8,507 nucleotides of DNA, from the NCBI GenBank assembly GCA_002714485.1, contig PAXM01000047.1:1-8507 (forward strand). The letters are read 5' to 3'. Origin of the DNA: Acidimicrobiaceae bacterium. Lineage in GTDB: Bacteria > Actinomycetota > Acidimicrobiia > Acidimicrobiales > MedAcidi-G1. Below the pieces are notes generated by a model. The model was not told the origin of the DNA and did no database searches. It saw only the letters and a list, made by a program, of their open reading frames with translations. The position numbers were made by a program, and so were the translations under genes. This document shows positions 1 through 5,794 of this stretch, one piece after another (the stretch's first letter is position 1; the number at the start of each line of letters is the position of its first letter).

Positions 1-750
1 ATCGAGATGGCACGGGTGGCCGGTCTGGAGTTGGCCGGCGGAGCCGACGGAAACCACCCCCTGGACGCCACCACCGCCGGGGTGGGTGAGCTGATTTTGA
101 GCGCGGTGGAGTCCGGAGCCCGACGGGTCGTCGTCGGCATGGGGGGATCGGCCACCACCGACGGCGGTTTGGGGGCTATTGACGCCATGGGATCGCAGGC
201 CCGGTACCGGGGCGTGGAGATCCTGGTTGCGTGCGACGTCCGGACCCGGTTCACCGACGCCGCCGAGGTGTTCGGTCCGCAGAAGGGGGCCACCGACGCC
301 CATGTACGGCTATTGAACGGTCGCCTCGAGCGCCTAGTGCAGGTCTATGGCGAACGGTTCGACGTCGATGTCTCCGTATTGGATCGAGCCGGGGCGGCTG
401 GTGGTCTGGCTGGTGGGCTGGCCGCCATGGGTGCCGAGCTGGTCGACGGCATCGACCTGGTGGCCGAGGAGCTCCGGCTCGACGAGCACGTGGCTGATGC
501 TGACTTGGTGGTCACCGGCGAGGGTTGGCTAGACCCGACCTCATACGACGGCAAGGTCGTCGGGGGCGTGGGTGTCTACGCCGCTGCCGCTGGCGTGCCC
601 CTGTTGGTGGTGGTCGGAGGTGCCGAACCCGCGGTGGTGGGCCGAGCCGGGGTGGTGTCACTTTCGGACCGGTTCGGGATGGACCGGGCTCTGAGCGAGC
701 CGACGGCTCTGGTGGAACTGGTTGTGGGTGAGGTGCTCGACCGTCGATAG
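1..750 (+). CDS. Glycerate kinase (partial, 5' end outside window)
   Basis: Transfers phosphate from ATP to D-glycerate, feeding it into lower glycolysis or serine metabolism; a cytoplasmic enzyme of the GlxK/GarK-type family. The frame is open from base 1 and ends at TAG 748-750, so 249 residues are visible; family members are usually near 370-390 residues, so roughly the first third is missing. Visible motifs are the Gly-rich GMGGSATTDGG (136-168; GGSATNDGG in better known members), FGPQKGAT after base 270, AGAAGGLAGGL near 390-420, and VTGEGWLDP near 511-537 followed by GKVVGG. The ATG at 7 is internal: Ile-Glu precede it and fit the family's IEMA-type segment. The stretch between the Gly-rich motif and the VACDV strand looks shorter than in E. 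coli-type enzymes, suggesting a compact subfamily. The family is confident; whether the product is 2- or 3-phosphoglycerate cannot be read here. Confidence 0.9.
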   Translation: MEMARVAGLELAGGADGNHPLDATTAGVGELILSAVESGARRVVVGMGGSATTDGGLGAIDAMGSQARYRGVEILVACDVRTRFTDAAEVFGPQKGATDAHVRLLNGRLERLVQVYGERFDVDVSVLDRAGAAGGLAGGLAAMGAELVDGIDLVAEELRLDEHVADADLVVTGEGWLDPTSYDGKVVGGVGVYAAAAGVPLLVVVGGAEPAVVGRAGVVSLSDRFGMDRALSEPTALVELVVGEVLDRR

Positions 751-753
751 CGT
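748..753 (+). promoter_or_regulatory. Putative -10 element (TAGCGT) for a leaderless cysO-like transcript
   Basis: TAGCGT fits the TANNNT -10 pattern and ends exactly 7 bases before the ATG at 761, so transcription could start at or next to the start codon. No Shine-Dalgarno sequence is visible before that ATG. The first three bases are also the stop codon of the glycerate kinase gene. No good -35 stands at 16-18 bases; TTGTGG at 722-727 would need a 20-base spacer. The call rests mainly on the same spacing recurring before hemQ and glnD. Confidence 0.45.
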
Positions 754-760
754 TCCGGCC

Positions 761-1126
761 ATGGCCGTTACCATTCGCATCCCCACCACCCTCCGTCCGT
801 TGACCTCCGGCAAGCCCGAGGTCGACGTCGAGGCCGACACCGTCGGGGAGGCCCTAGCTGCCTTGGATGCCACCCACCCGGGGTTCACCGAGCGCATCAC
901 CGACGAGACCGGCGCCCTGCGCCGCTTCGTGAACGTGTTCGTGAGTGATGAGGACGTCCGCTTCCTCGACGGACTGGACACAGCGGTGCCCGAGGGTTGC
1001 ACAGTGGCAATCGTCCCGGCTGTCGCCGGGGGATGCCCCGATCTCCGGTCGACCGCCGAAGTGGCCGACGATGGCCGGACCGGTCCCGCGCACGTTGGAA
1101 AATTGCCGATCTGCTGGTTGGATTAG
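761..1126 (+). CDS. CysO/MoaD/ThiS-family sulfur-carrier protein with a C-terminal extension
   Basis: Small beta-grasp (ubiquitin-like) protein, 121 residues. Family members carry sulfur as a C-terminal Gly-Gly thiocarboxylate after adenylation by a MoeB/ThiF-type enzyme. The N-terminal 91 residues resemble M. tuberculosis CysO: the strand VTIRIPTTLRP (3-13), a helix near DTVGEALAALD (26-36), RRFVNVFVSDEDVRF (54-68), then VAIVPAVAGG (82-91). CysO itself ends at that GG. Here the frame continues with Cys92 and 29 more residues to TAG 1124-1126, and this tail looks like spacer DNA rather than a domain. The ATG at 761 is preferred because the family's first strand begins directly after it; a TTG at 722 would add 13 unrelated residues. 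The gene begins 10 bases after the kinase stop. No cysM, mec or moeB homologue is in the window, so a role in cysteine synthesis rather than molybdopterin or another pathway is inferred from resemblance only. The tail must be cleaved, or the protein does not act as a classical carrier. Confidence 0.82.
   Translation: MAVTIRIPTTLRPLTSGKPEVDVEADTVGEALAALDATHPGFTERITDETGALRRFVNVFVSDEDVRFLDGLDTAVPEGCTVAIVPAVAGGCPDLRSTAEVADDGRTGPAHVGKLPICWLD
1095..1123 (+). promoter_or_regulatory. Weak candidate groEL promoter
   Basis: TTGGAA (1095-1100) and TTGGAT (1118-1123) are 17 bases apart and could be -35 and -10 hexamers, directly upstream of and abutting the CIRCE operator. The -10 match is poor (3 of 6), so only the position, next to the HrcA site, favours it. 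If real, the promoter lies wholly within the 3' end of the cysO-like reading frame. Confidence 0.25.
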
Positions 1127-1149
1127 CACTCGCAGTAAGAGAGTGCCAG
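1123..1149 (+). promoter_or_regulatory. CIRCE element (HrcA operator) upstream of groEL
   Basis: TTAGCACTC (1123-1131), a 9-base spacer, then GAGTGCCAG (1141-1149). The consensus is TTAGCACTC-N9-GAGTGCTAA, so the left arm is perfect and the right arm matches 7 of 9. HrcA bound here represses chaperonin genes and releases on heat or unfolded-protein stress. The site is 65 bases before the groEL start. The stop codon of the preceding gene (TAG 1124-1126) lies in the left arm. The operator implies an hrcA gene elsewhere in the genome. Confidence 0.93.
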
Positions 1150-1214
1150 CAGTCGCGCTTGTGCGTTGCTGGCCCAGTTGATCGACCGTAATACCTGACT
1201 GAGAGGCATCCACG

Positions 1215-2834
1215 ATGGCGAAGATCATCACGTTCGACGAGACGGCCCGCCGCTCCCTCGAGAGAGGCATGAACCAGTTGGCTGACGCGGTGCGCGTCAC
1301 CCTCGGCCCCAAGGGTCGCAATGTGGTCCTCGAGAAGAAGTGGGGTGCCCCCACCATCACCAACGACGGTGTCTCCATCGCCAAGGAGATCGACCTCGAG
1401 GACCCCTACGAGCGTATTGGAGCCGAACTGGTCAAGGAGGTCGCCAAGAAGACCGATGACGTCGCCGGTGACGGCACCACTACAGCCACCGTGCTGGCCT
1501 GGTCGATGGTCCGGGAGGGCCTACGAAACGTGGCTGCTGGCGCCAACCCGATGTCGATCAAAAAGGGCATTGAGGCCGCTGTAGCTGCCGCTGTGGAATC
1601 CATCCGGGACTCGTCCCAGGACGTGTCCAGCGACAAGGATCAGATCGCCAACGTGGCTGCCATCTCTGCAGCTGACGCCGAGATCGGCGCCATGATTTCC
1701 GAGGCCATCGACAAGGTGGGCAAGGACGGCGTCATCACCGTCGAGGAGGGCCAGACCTTCGGCATGGAGATGGACCTTGTCGAGGGCATGCGCTTTGACA
1801 AGGGCTACATCTCGCCATACTTCGTGACCGACCCCGATCGGATGGAGGCCGTCCTCGAGGACCCCTACCTCCTTTTGGTGGGTTCCAAGGTCACTGCTGT
1901 ACGTGACCTGGTGCCGGCGCTCGAGAAGGTCATGCAGACCAATCGTCCGCTGCTCATCATCGCCGAGGACGTCGAGGGCGAGGCATTGGCCACCATCGTG
2001 GTCAACAAGATCCGTGGGACGTTCAACGCGGCGGCCGTCAAGGCCCCCGGCTTTGGTGACCGTCGTAAGGCGATGCTCCAGGACATGGCCATCCTCACCG
2101 GAGGCCAGGTCATTTCCGAGGAGGTCGGCCTGAAGGTCGACGCCGTCACGCTGGACATGCTCGGCCAGGCCCGCAAGATCGTGGTCTCCAAGGACGAGAC
2201 CACCATCGTCGAAGGCGGTGGCGACGACGCTGACATCGTTGGCCGGATCGCCCAGATCAAAGGCGAGATCGACAACACCGACTCGGACTACGACCGCGAG
2301 AAGCTCCAGGAGCGCCTGGCCAAGTTGTCTGGAGGTGTGGCCGTCCTGAAGGTCGGCGCGGCCACCGAGGTCGAGCTCAAGGAGAAGAAGCACCGCATCG
2401 AGGACGCTGTGAGCACCACCAAGGCGGCCATCGAGGAGGGCGTCGTGGCTGGTGGCGGTGTGACGCTGCTTCGTGCACAGGCTGCTGCTGAGGGCGTGAC
2501 CGAGGGACTGGAGGCCGACGAGGCCACCGGGGCCCGTATCGTGGCCAAGGCGCTCGAGGGCCCGCTGACCCAGATCGCCGTGAACGCCGGCCTCGAGGGT
2601 GGCGTCATCGTCGAAAAGGTCCGCAACCTCGAGGGCTCGGTCGGCCTTAACGCCGACACGGGGGACTACGAGGATCTGGTCGCCGCTGGCATCATCGATG
2701 CGGCCAAGGTGACCCGCTCGGCCCTGCAGAATGCAGGCTCAATTGCTGCGCTGTTCCTTACCACCGAGGCCGTCATTGCCGATGCTCCGGACGAAGGTGC
2801 GGCCGGTGGCGGCATGCCGGACATGGATTTCTAG
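1215..2834 (+). CDS. groEL: 60-kDa chaperonin GroEL (Hsp60)
   Basis: ATP-driven folding chamber subunit, forming 14-mers with the GroES lid in the cytoplasm. The protein has 539 residues, normal for the family. Nucleotide-binding and catalytic segments are in place: LGPKGRN (30-36), TNDGVSI with Asp51, GDGTTT with Asp86, and Asp397 in the EDAVSTTKAA stretch, equivalent to E. coli Asp52, Asp87 and Asp398. VVAGGGV follows in the C-terminal equatorial domain. The tail is GGGMPDMDF instead of a longer Gly-Gly-Met repeat. GAGAGG at 1201-1206, 8 bases before the ATG, is a good ribosome binding site. A CIRCE operator upstream predicts HrcA-controlled heat induction. No groES is adjacent; many actinobacteria have one groES-groEL pair plus a solitary groEL, and this copy fits the solitary one. 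Codon use is strongly biased to C/G endings, as expected for a highly expressed gene. Confidence 0.98.
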   Translation: MAKIITFDETARRSLERGMNQLADAVRVTLGPKGRNVVLEKKWGAPTITNDGVSIAKEIDLEDPYERIGAELVKEVAKKTDDVAGDGTTTATVLAWSMVREGLRNVAAGANPMSIKKGIEAAVAAAVESIRDSSQDVSSDKDQIANVAAISAADAEIGAMISEAIDKVGKDGVITVEEGQTFGMEMDLVEGMRFDKGYISPYFVTDPDRMEAVLEDPYLLLVGSKVTAVRDLVPALEKVMQTNRPLLIIAEDVEGEALATIVVNKIRGTFNAAAVKAPGFGDRRKAMLQDMAILTGGQVISEEVGLKVDAVTLDMLGQARKIVVSKDETTIVEGGGDDADIVGRIAQIKGEIDNTDSDYDREKLQERLAKLSGGVAVLKVGAATEVELKEKKHRIEDAVSTTKAAIEEGVVAGGGVTLLRAQAAAEGVTEGLEADEATGARIVAKALEGPLTQIAVNAGLEGGVIVEKVRNLEGSVGLNADTGDYEDLVAAGIIDAAKVTRSALQNAGSIAALFLTTEAVIADAPDEGAAGGGMPDMDF

Positions 2835-2853
2835 AAACGGGGCCCACCGTTTC
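2834..2853 (+). terminator. Hairpin at the groEL stop codon, possible terminator
   Basis: GAAACGG (2834-2840) and CCGTTTC (2847-2853) form a perfect 7-base-pair stem with a 6-base loop, beginning on the last base of the groEL stop codon. There is no run of T after it, only TTTC at the foot of the stem, so it may protect the mRNA 3' end or act with the hairpins below rather than terminate alone. Confidence 0.45.
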
Positions 2854-2865
2854 GAGTACGCGCGA

Positions 2866-2906
2866 CGGGCGCCCCTCGGGGCGTCCGTTCCGCGTTTTCG
2901 GAGCGG
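2866..2906 (+). terminator. Two overlapping GC-rich hairpins, probable groEL terminator region
   Basis: CGGGCGCCCC (2866-2875) can pair with GGGGCGTCCG (2878-2887) as a 10-position stem with one G-U pair, closing as a tight loop. CCGTTCCG (2885-2892) can pair with CGGAGCGG (2899-2906), with one G-U pair, around CGTTTT. The stems share 2885-2887, so they are alternatives or form in shortened versions. Strong stems with a weak T tract are common in high-GC actinobacterial terminators. With the hairpin at 2834-2853 they separate groEL from fdhD. Confidence 0.5.
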
Positions 2907-2951
2907 AGCCTGTTCACTGGTAGGTATGAACCTCCTTGCCGGAGTCCGATC

Positions 2952-3737
2952 ATGAGTCGGGGCCGTACCACCCGGGTCCTGACCCGCAGGGTCGACACCG
3001 ACGGCAACCGCCGAGTTCCCGACGACCTGATTGTCGAAGAACCCATGTCCATCCGCCTCGACGGTGAACTGGTAGCCACCACCATGCGCACCCCTGGAGA
3101 TGACTTCGAACTAGCCGTCGGGTTCTGCGTCACCGAGGGCGTACTGTCCGATACCCCGATCCACGCCATCCGCTACTGCGGACAGGGCCTGGCCATGGAG
3201 GCCGAGTTCAACGACGTCACCGTGGACACAGGTGGCCGGGCACCGACACCCACGCCCCGCCTCGGTCCGGCCTCCTCGTCGTGCGGGATCTGCGGGACCG
3301 TAGCCATCGACGAACTCCGCGAGCGCCTCCGCCCACTGGATGTCGAGCCGTTCGACGTCGAGGTCCTGGCTGCCATGTCGGATCGCGTCGATGGGCAGGC
3401 CCTCTTCTCGACCACCGGAGCGGTACACGCCGCGATGGCTTTCGACCGCACCGGTCAGCCGTTGGTGCTGCGAGAGGACATCGGTCGCCACAACGCGGTG
3501 GACAAGGTGGTTGGACGCCTGTACATGGACGAGCGCCTGCCAGCTAGCGACCTGGGCCTCTGGGTCAGTGGTCGGGCCTCCTTTGAGATGGCCCAGAAGG
3601 CGTGGGCTGCTGGCTTCGCCTGTCTGGTGGCTGTCAGCGGTCCATCAGCCCTGGCCGTTGAAACGGCTCGGACGGCCAACCTGCAGTTGGCGGGTTTCGC
3701 CCGCGGAGATCGGTTGAATCTCTATACCGGCGACTGA
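2952..3737 (+). CDS. fdhD: Formate dehydrogenase accessory sulfurtransferase FdhD
   Basis: FdhD passes sulfur from a cysteine desulfurase (IscS in E. coli) to the molybdenum or tungsten bis-MGD cofactor of formate dehydrogenase and is needed for that enzyme's activity; it acts in the cytoplasm. The product has 261 residues, normal length. The essential pair is in SSCGICG, with Cys111 and Cys114, matching the CxxC of E. coli FdhD. Other family blocks are the N-terminal EEPMSIRLDGE and the C-terminal FSTTGAVHAA, REDIGRHNAVDK, VSGRASFEM and SGPSALAVE. The start at 2952 is supported by GGAG at 2941-2944, 7 bases upstream. It stands alone between the groEL hairpins and hemQ, with no fdh subunit, moa, moe or mob gene in view, so its target enzyme must be encoded elsewhere. 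TATGAA at 2925-2930 could be a -10 but is weak. Confidence 0.96.
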   Translation: MSRGRTTRVLTRRVDTDGNRRVPDDLIVEEPMSIRLDGELVATTMRTPGDDFELAVGFCVTEGVLSDTPIHAIRYCGQGLAMEAEFNDVTVDTGGRAPTPTPRLGPASSSCGICGTVAIDELRERLRPLDVEPFDVEVLAAMSDRVDGQALFSTTGAVHAAMAFDRTGQPLVLREDIGRHNAVDKVVGRLYMDERLPASDLGLWVSGRASFEMAQKAWAAGFACLVAVSGPSALAVETARTANLQLAGFARGDRLNLYTGD

Positions 3738-3759
3738 CAGCGCATCAGGAGCCGCTCCG

Positions 3760-3765
3760 TAGACT
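3760..3765 (+). promoter_or_regulatory. Putative -10 element (TAGACT) for a leaderless hemQ transcript
   Basis: TAGACT fits TANNNT and ends exactly 7 bases before the ATG at 3773, with no Shine-Dalgarno sequence closer to the start. CTGACA at 3734-3739 matches the -35 consensus TTGACA in 5 of 6 but at a long 20-base spacing. The -35 candidate overlaps the fdhD stop codon. This implies a promoter separate from fdhD. Confidence 0.5.
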
Positions 3766-3772
3766 CGCTGTG

Positions 3773-4456
3773 ATGAGCGAACCCGTCTCCCCGTCCGACG
3801 GCCTGGTCGTCCTGCATCTGTTTCTGAAGGTCTGTGGCCATTCCGACGCCGGCGCCGTGCGGTCTACCGTGGATTCGGCTACTGCAGCCGGCGACCAGGT
3901 GGTTCCGGTGGCCATCCTCGGTCACAAGGCCGACTTGGCCGTCATGGCTCTGGGTACCGACCTGTGGCGGTTGCGCGACCTGCAGACCGGGCTGGTGGCA
4001 GCCGGTCTCGAGGTGGTCGACAGCTACCTAAGCCTCACCGAGGTGTCCGAGTACGCCCAGGGCGTGCCCGACGAGATGAAACGGGCCCGTTTAAATCCGG
4101 AACTCCCGCCTGAGGGCAAGCCGGCGTGGTGCTTCTACCCGATGTCCAAGACTCGTGAAGTGGGTGCCAACTGGTTCGAGTTGCCCTACGACGACCGCTA
4201 TGAACTGATGATGGAGCACGGCACCTCAGGGCGGAAGTTCGCCGGCCGCATCCTCCAGGTGGTGACCGGTTCCACGGGCATCGACGACTTCGAGTGGGGG
4301 GTGACCCTGTTCGGCCAGCACCCCGACGACCTCAAGGACGTCGTCTACACGATGCGCTACGACCGGGCCTCGGCTCGGTACGGCGATTTCGGTACCTTCT
4401 ACACCGGAATGGTCGACGAATTGGACGTCGTCCTGGCCCGGGTGGGCTGTACCTGA
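3773..4456 (+). CDS. hemQ: Coproheme decarboxylase HemQ/ChdC (chlorite dismutase-like family)
   Basis: Catalyses the last step of the coproporphyrin-dependent haem route of Gram-positive bacteria: peroxide-driven oxidative decarboxylation of two propionates of coproheme to give haem b. The product has 227 residues, with a ferredoxin-like fold expected from the family. Residues of the Staphylococcus enzyme align by spacing: Tyr122 (catalytic Tyr145), Met124 and Lys126 in YPMSK, His149 (proximal His172) in MMEHG, and Gln162 (Gln185) in ILQVVTGS. EWGVTLF, VVYTMRYD, SARYG and FYTGM follow as in true HemQ rather than chlorite dismutase. The ATG at 3773 is chosen over a GTG at 3770 because a TANNNT -10 ends 7 bases before it. 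larE starts 2 bases after the stop, so the two genes are probably co-transcribed. Known actinobacterial enzymes use a distal His; I could not place one here with confidence. Confidence 0.95.
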   Translation: MSEPVSPSDGLVVLHLFLKVCGHSDAGAVRSTVDSATAAGDQVVPVAILGHKADLAVMALGTDLWRLRDLQTGLVAAGLEVVDSYLSLTEVSEYAQGVPDEMKRARLNPELPPEGKPAWCFYPMSKTREVGANWFELPYDDRYELMMEHGTSGRKFAGRILQVVTGSTGIDDFEWGVTLFGQHPDDLKDVVYTMRYDRASARYGDFGTFYTGMVDELDVVLARVGCT

Positions 4457-4458
4457 TC

Positions 4459-5295
4459 GTGGCCCGCATCCCGGTGGAGCGGATCCCTAAGGAACCGGTT
4501 CCCGATGCCCTAGAGCAGATTCTCCTTGACATCAACCGGGTGGTCGTGGCCTTTTCCGGTGGCGCCGACTCCGCCCTGTTGGCCCACGCGGCCAACGCTG
4601 TACTGGGTCCGGAACGGGTCCACGTGGTCACCGCCGTGTCGCCCTCGTTGGCCGCCGATGAGCGGGCCGACGCCGAGGCGCTGGCCGGAGAGTTGGGTCT
4701 GCGCTGGTCGGCCGTGGAGACCGATGAGATGACCCACGCCGCCTACCGGGTCAACGACGCCGACCGTTGTGCCCACTGCAAGGACGCCCTGATGGATGTT
4801 CTGGTCCCCATCGCCGAAGCCGAGTCAGCCACCGTGGTGCTCGGCGTGAACGTCGACGACCTGGGTGATCCCCGTCCCGGCCAGCGGGTGGCCATTGACC
4901 GGGGGGCACGCTTCCCGTTGGTGGAGGCCGGTCTGACCAAGGATGAGGTTCGGGCCTGTTCCCGACGGTTGGGCCTGCGCACTGCCGACAAGCCGGCCGC
5001 CGCCTGTCTAGCGTCTCGGGTGCCCTACGGGACTGAGGTCACCGTCGACGTGCTGTCCGGGGTGGAGCGGGCCGAGGCCGCCCTGCGGAGACTGGGGTTC
5101 GACGACCTGCGTATCCGTCACTACGACGACACGGCCCGTATCGAGGTACCCATCGACCGCTTGGCCGACGTGGTCGACCGACGGGGTGCGGTGGTGGCCG
5201 CGGTCATCGCCTCGGGTTACCAGTATGTGACCCTGGACCTCGAGGGCCTACGGTCCGGTAACCTCAACGCCGCCCTGGCCCCTGATGGAGCCTGA
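4459..5295 (+). CDS. larE: LarE-type ATP-dependent sacrificial sulfur transferase
   Basis: LarE adenylates pyridinium-3,5-biscarboxylic acid mononucleotide and converts its carboxylates to thiocarboxylates, a step toward the nickel-pincer (NPN) cofactor of lactate racemase and relatives. In Lactiplantibacillus the sulfur comes from the enzyme's own Cys176. The product has 278 residues, normal length. The PP-loop ATP site is SGGADS at 33-38; RCAHCK holds Cys104 and Cys107; KPAAACLASRVPYG holds Cys183, at the position of the sacrificial cysteine. Cys167 lies just before. The GTG at 4459 starts 2 bases after the hemQ stop and lacks a strong Shine-Dalgarno sequence, suggesting translational coupling; the frame is open farther upstream inside hemQ, but that part has no LarE character. 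larA, larB and larC are absent nearby. The substrate of this copy is inferred from family membership; a related PP-loop sulfur role is possible. Confidence 0.92.
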   Translation: MARIPVERIPKEPVPDALEQILLDINRVVVAFSGGADSALLAHAANAVLGPERVHVVTAVSPSLAADERADAEALAGELGLRWSAVETDEMTHAAYRVNDADRCAHCKDALMDVLVPIAEAESATVVLGVNVDDLGDPRPGQRVAIDRGARFPLVEAGLTKDEVRACSRRLGLRTADKPAAACLASRVPYGTEVTVDVLSGVERAEAALRRLGFDDLRIRHYDDTARIEVPIDRLADVVDRRGAVVAAVIASGYQYVTLDLEGLRSGNLNAALAPDGA

Positions 5296-5785
5296 TCCGG
5301 CCACCGGGCCAGCCGCCGATTCAGACGCCCGTCTAGCCGAGTTGGCCGAGGCGCTGATCGTCGGGGTGGTGGCCACCCTCCCCGGGTGGGTCGAACGGTG
5401 CGTGGCCGAGCGGTCGATGCCAGGGAGGGTGGTCCCTCCGGAAAAAGTCGTCGCGGCCGGGCGGGCAGCGGCCGATCAGGTGGGCGAGCGCCTACGGACG
5501 TTGTTGGCTGCCGATGTCGACGAGCAATGGACTGGGCCCCTGGCCGTGATCCGTGGTGCTGTCCGCTTTCCGACAGACCTGCTGCACGACGCTGGTGTTC
5601 GACCGGTGGAACGCGACGCCGACGCCCAGCGAATGTTCCCCGACGACCCCTACGACCTGACCCCCGCCGCGTTCGCCGATGTGAATCCCGCCTTGCAAGG
5701 CCCCGGCCTGGCCTGGGGTGCGGCCAAGGCCTTCGCTCACCGGCGTCGTCACCTCGGCGGAGACCTTGACGAGGACAACTCGTAA
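5285..5785 (+). CDS. Uncharacterised protein downstream of larE
   Basis: I do not recognise a named family. The product has 166 residues, no signal peptide, no convincing membrane segment and an acidic C-terminus (GGDLDEDNS). The N-terminal half (about 15-80) is Ala/Leu/Val-rich and probably helical, with a single cysteine at about 39. The C-terminal half carries the most distinctive sequence: RGAVRFPTDLL (about 95-105), then PVERDADAQRMFPDDPYDLTP, FADVNPAL, and GPGLAWGAAKAFAHRRR. This has the feel of a conserved actinobacterial hypothetical, which I could not verify. The ATG at 5285 overlaps the larE 3' end by 11 bases in another frame, a typical coupled start, and coding character continues to the TAA at 5783-5785. 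It is probably co-expressed with hemQ and larE, which is the only hint to function. Confidence 0.8.
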   Translation: MEPDPATGPAADSDARLAELAEALIVGVVATLPGWVERCVAERSMPGRVVPPEKVVAAGRAAADQVGERLRTLLAADVDEQWTGPLAVIRGAVRFPTDLLHDAGVRPVERDADAQRMFPDDPYDLTPAAFADVNPALQGPGLAWGAAKAFAHRRRHLGGDLDEDNS

Positions 5786-5794
5786 CCAGAACAG

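Noticed and set aside
854..1384. 176-codon open frame on the - strand across cysO-like, CIRCE and groEL start
   Set aside because: It spans an operator and two well-supported + strand genes and has no recognisable domain.
1521..2393. 290-codon open frame on the - strand, antisense to groEL
   Set aside because: Mirror of the strongly biased GC codon use of groEL; the translation is low-complexity (His/Asp/Leu/Gly-rich) with no family resemblance and no ribosome binding site context.
2731..2955. 74-codon + strand frame running from the groEL end to fdhD
   Set aside because: The first half is groEL read out of frame and the middle crosses the hairpins; only its last nine codons deserve a low-interest note.
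4294..4458. Upstream extension of the larE frame inside hemQ
   Set aside because: The added 55 residues are hemQ read in another frame (Arg/Pro/Gly-rich); LarE homology starts after the GTG at 4459.
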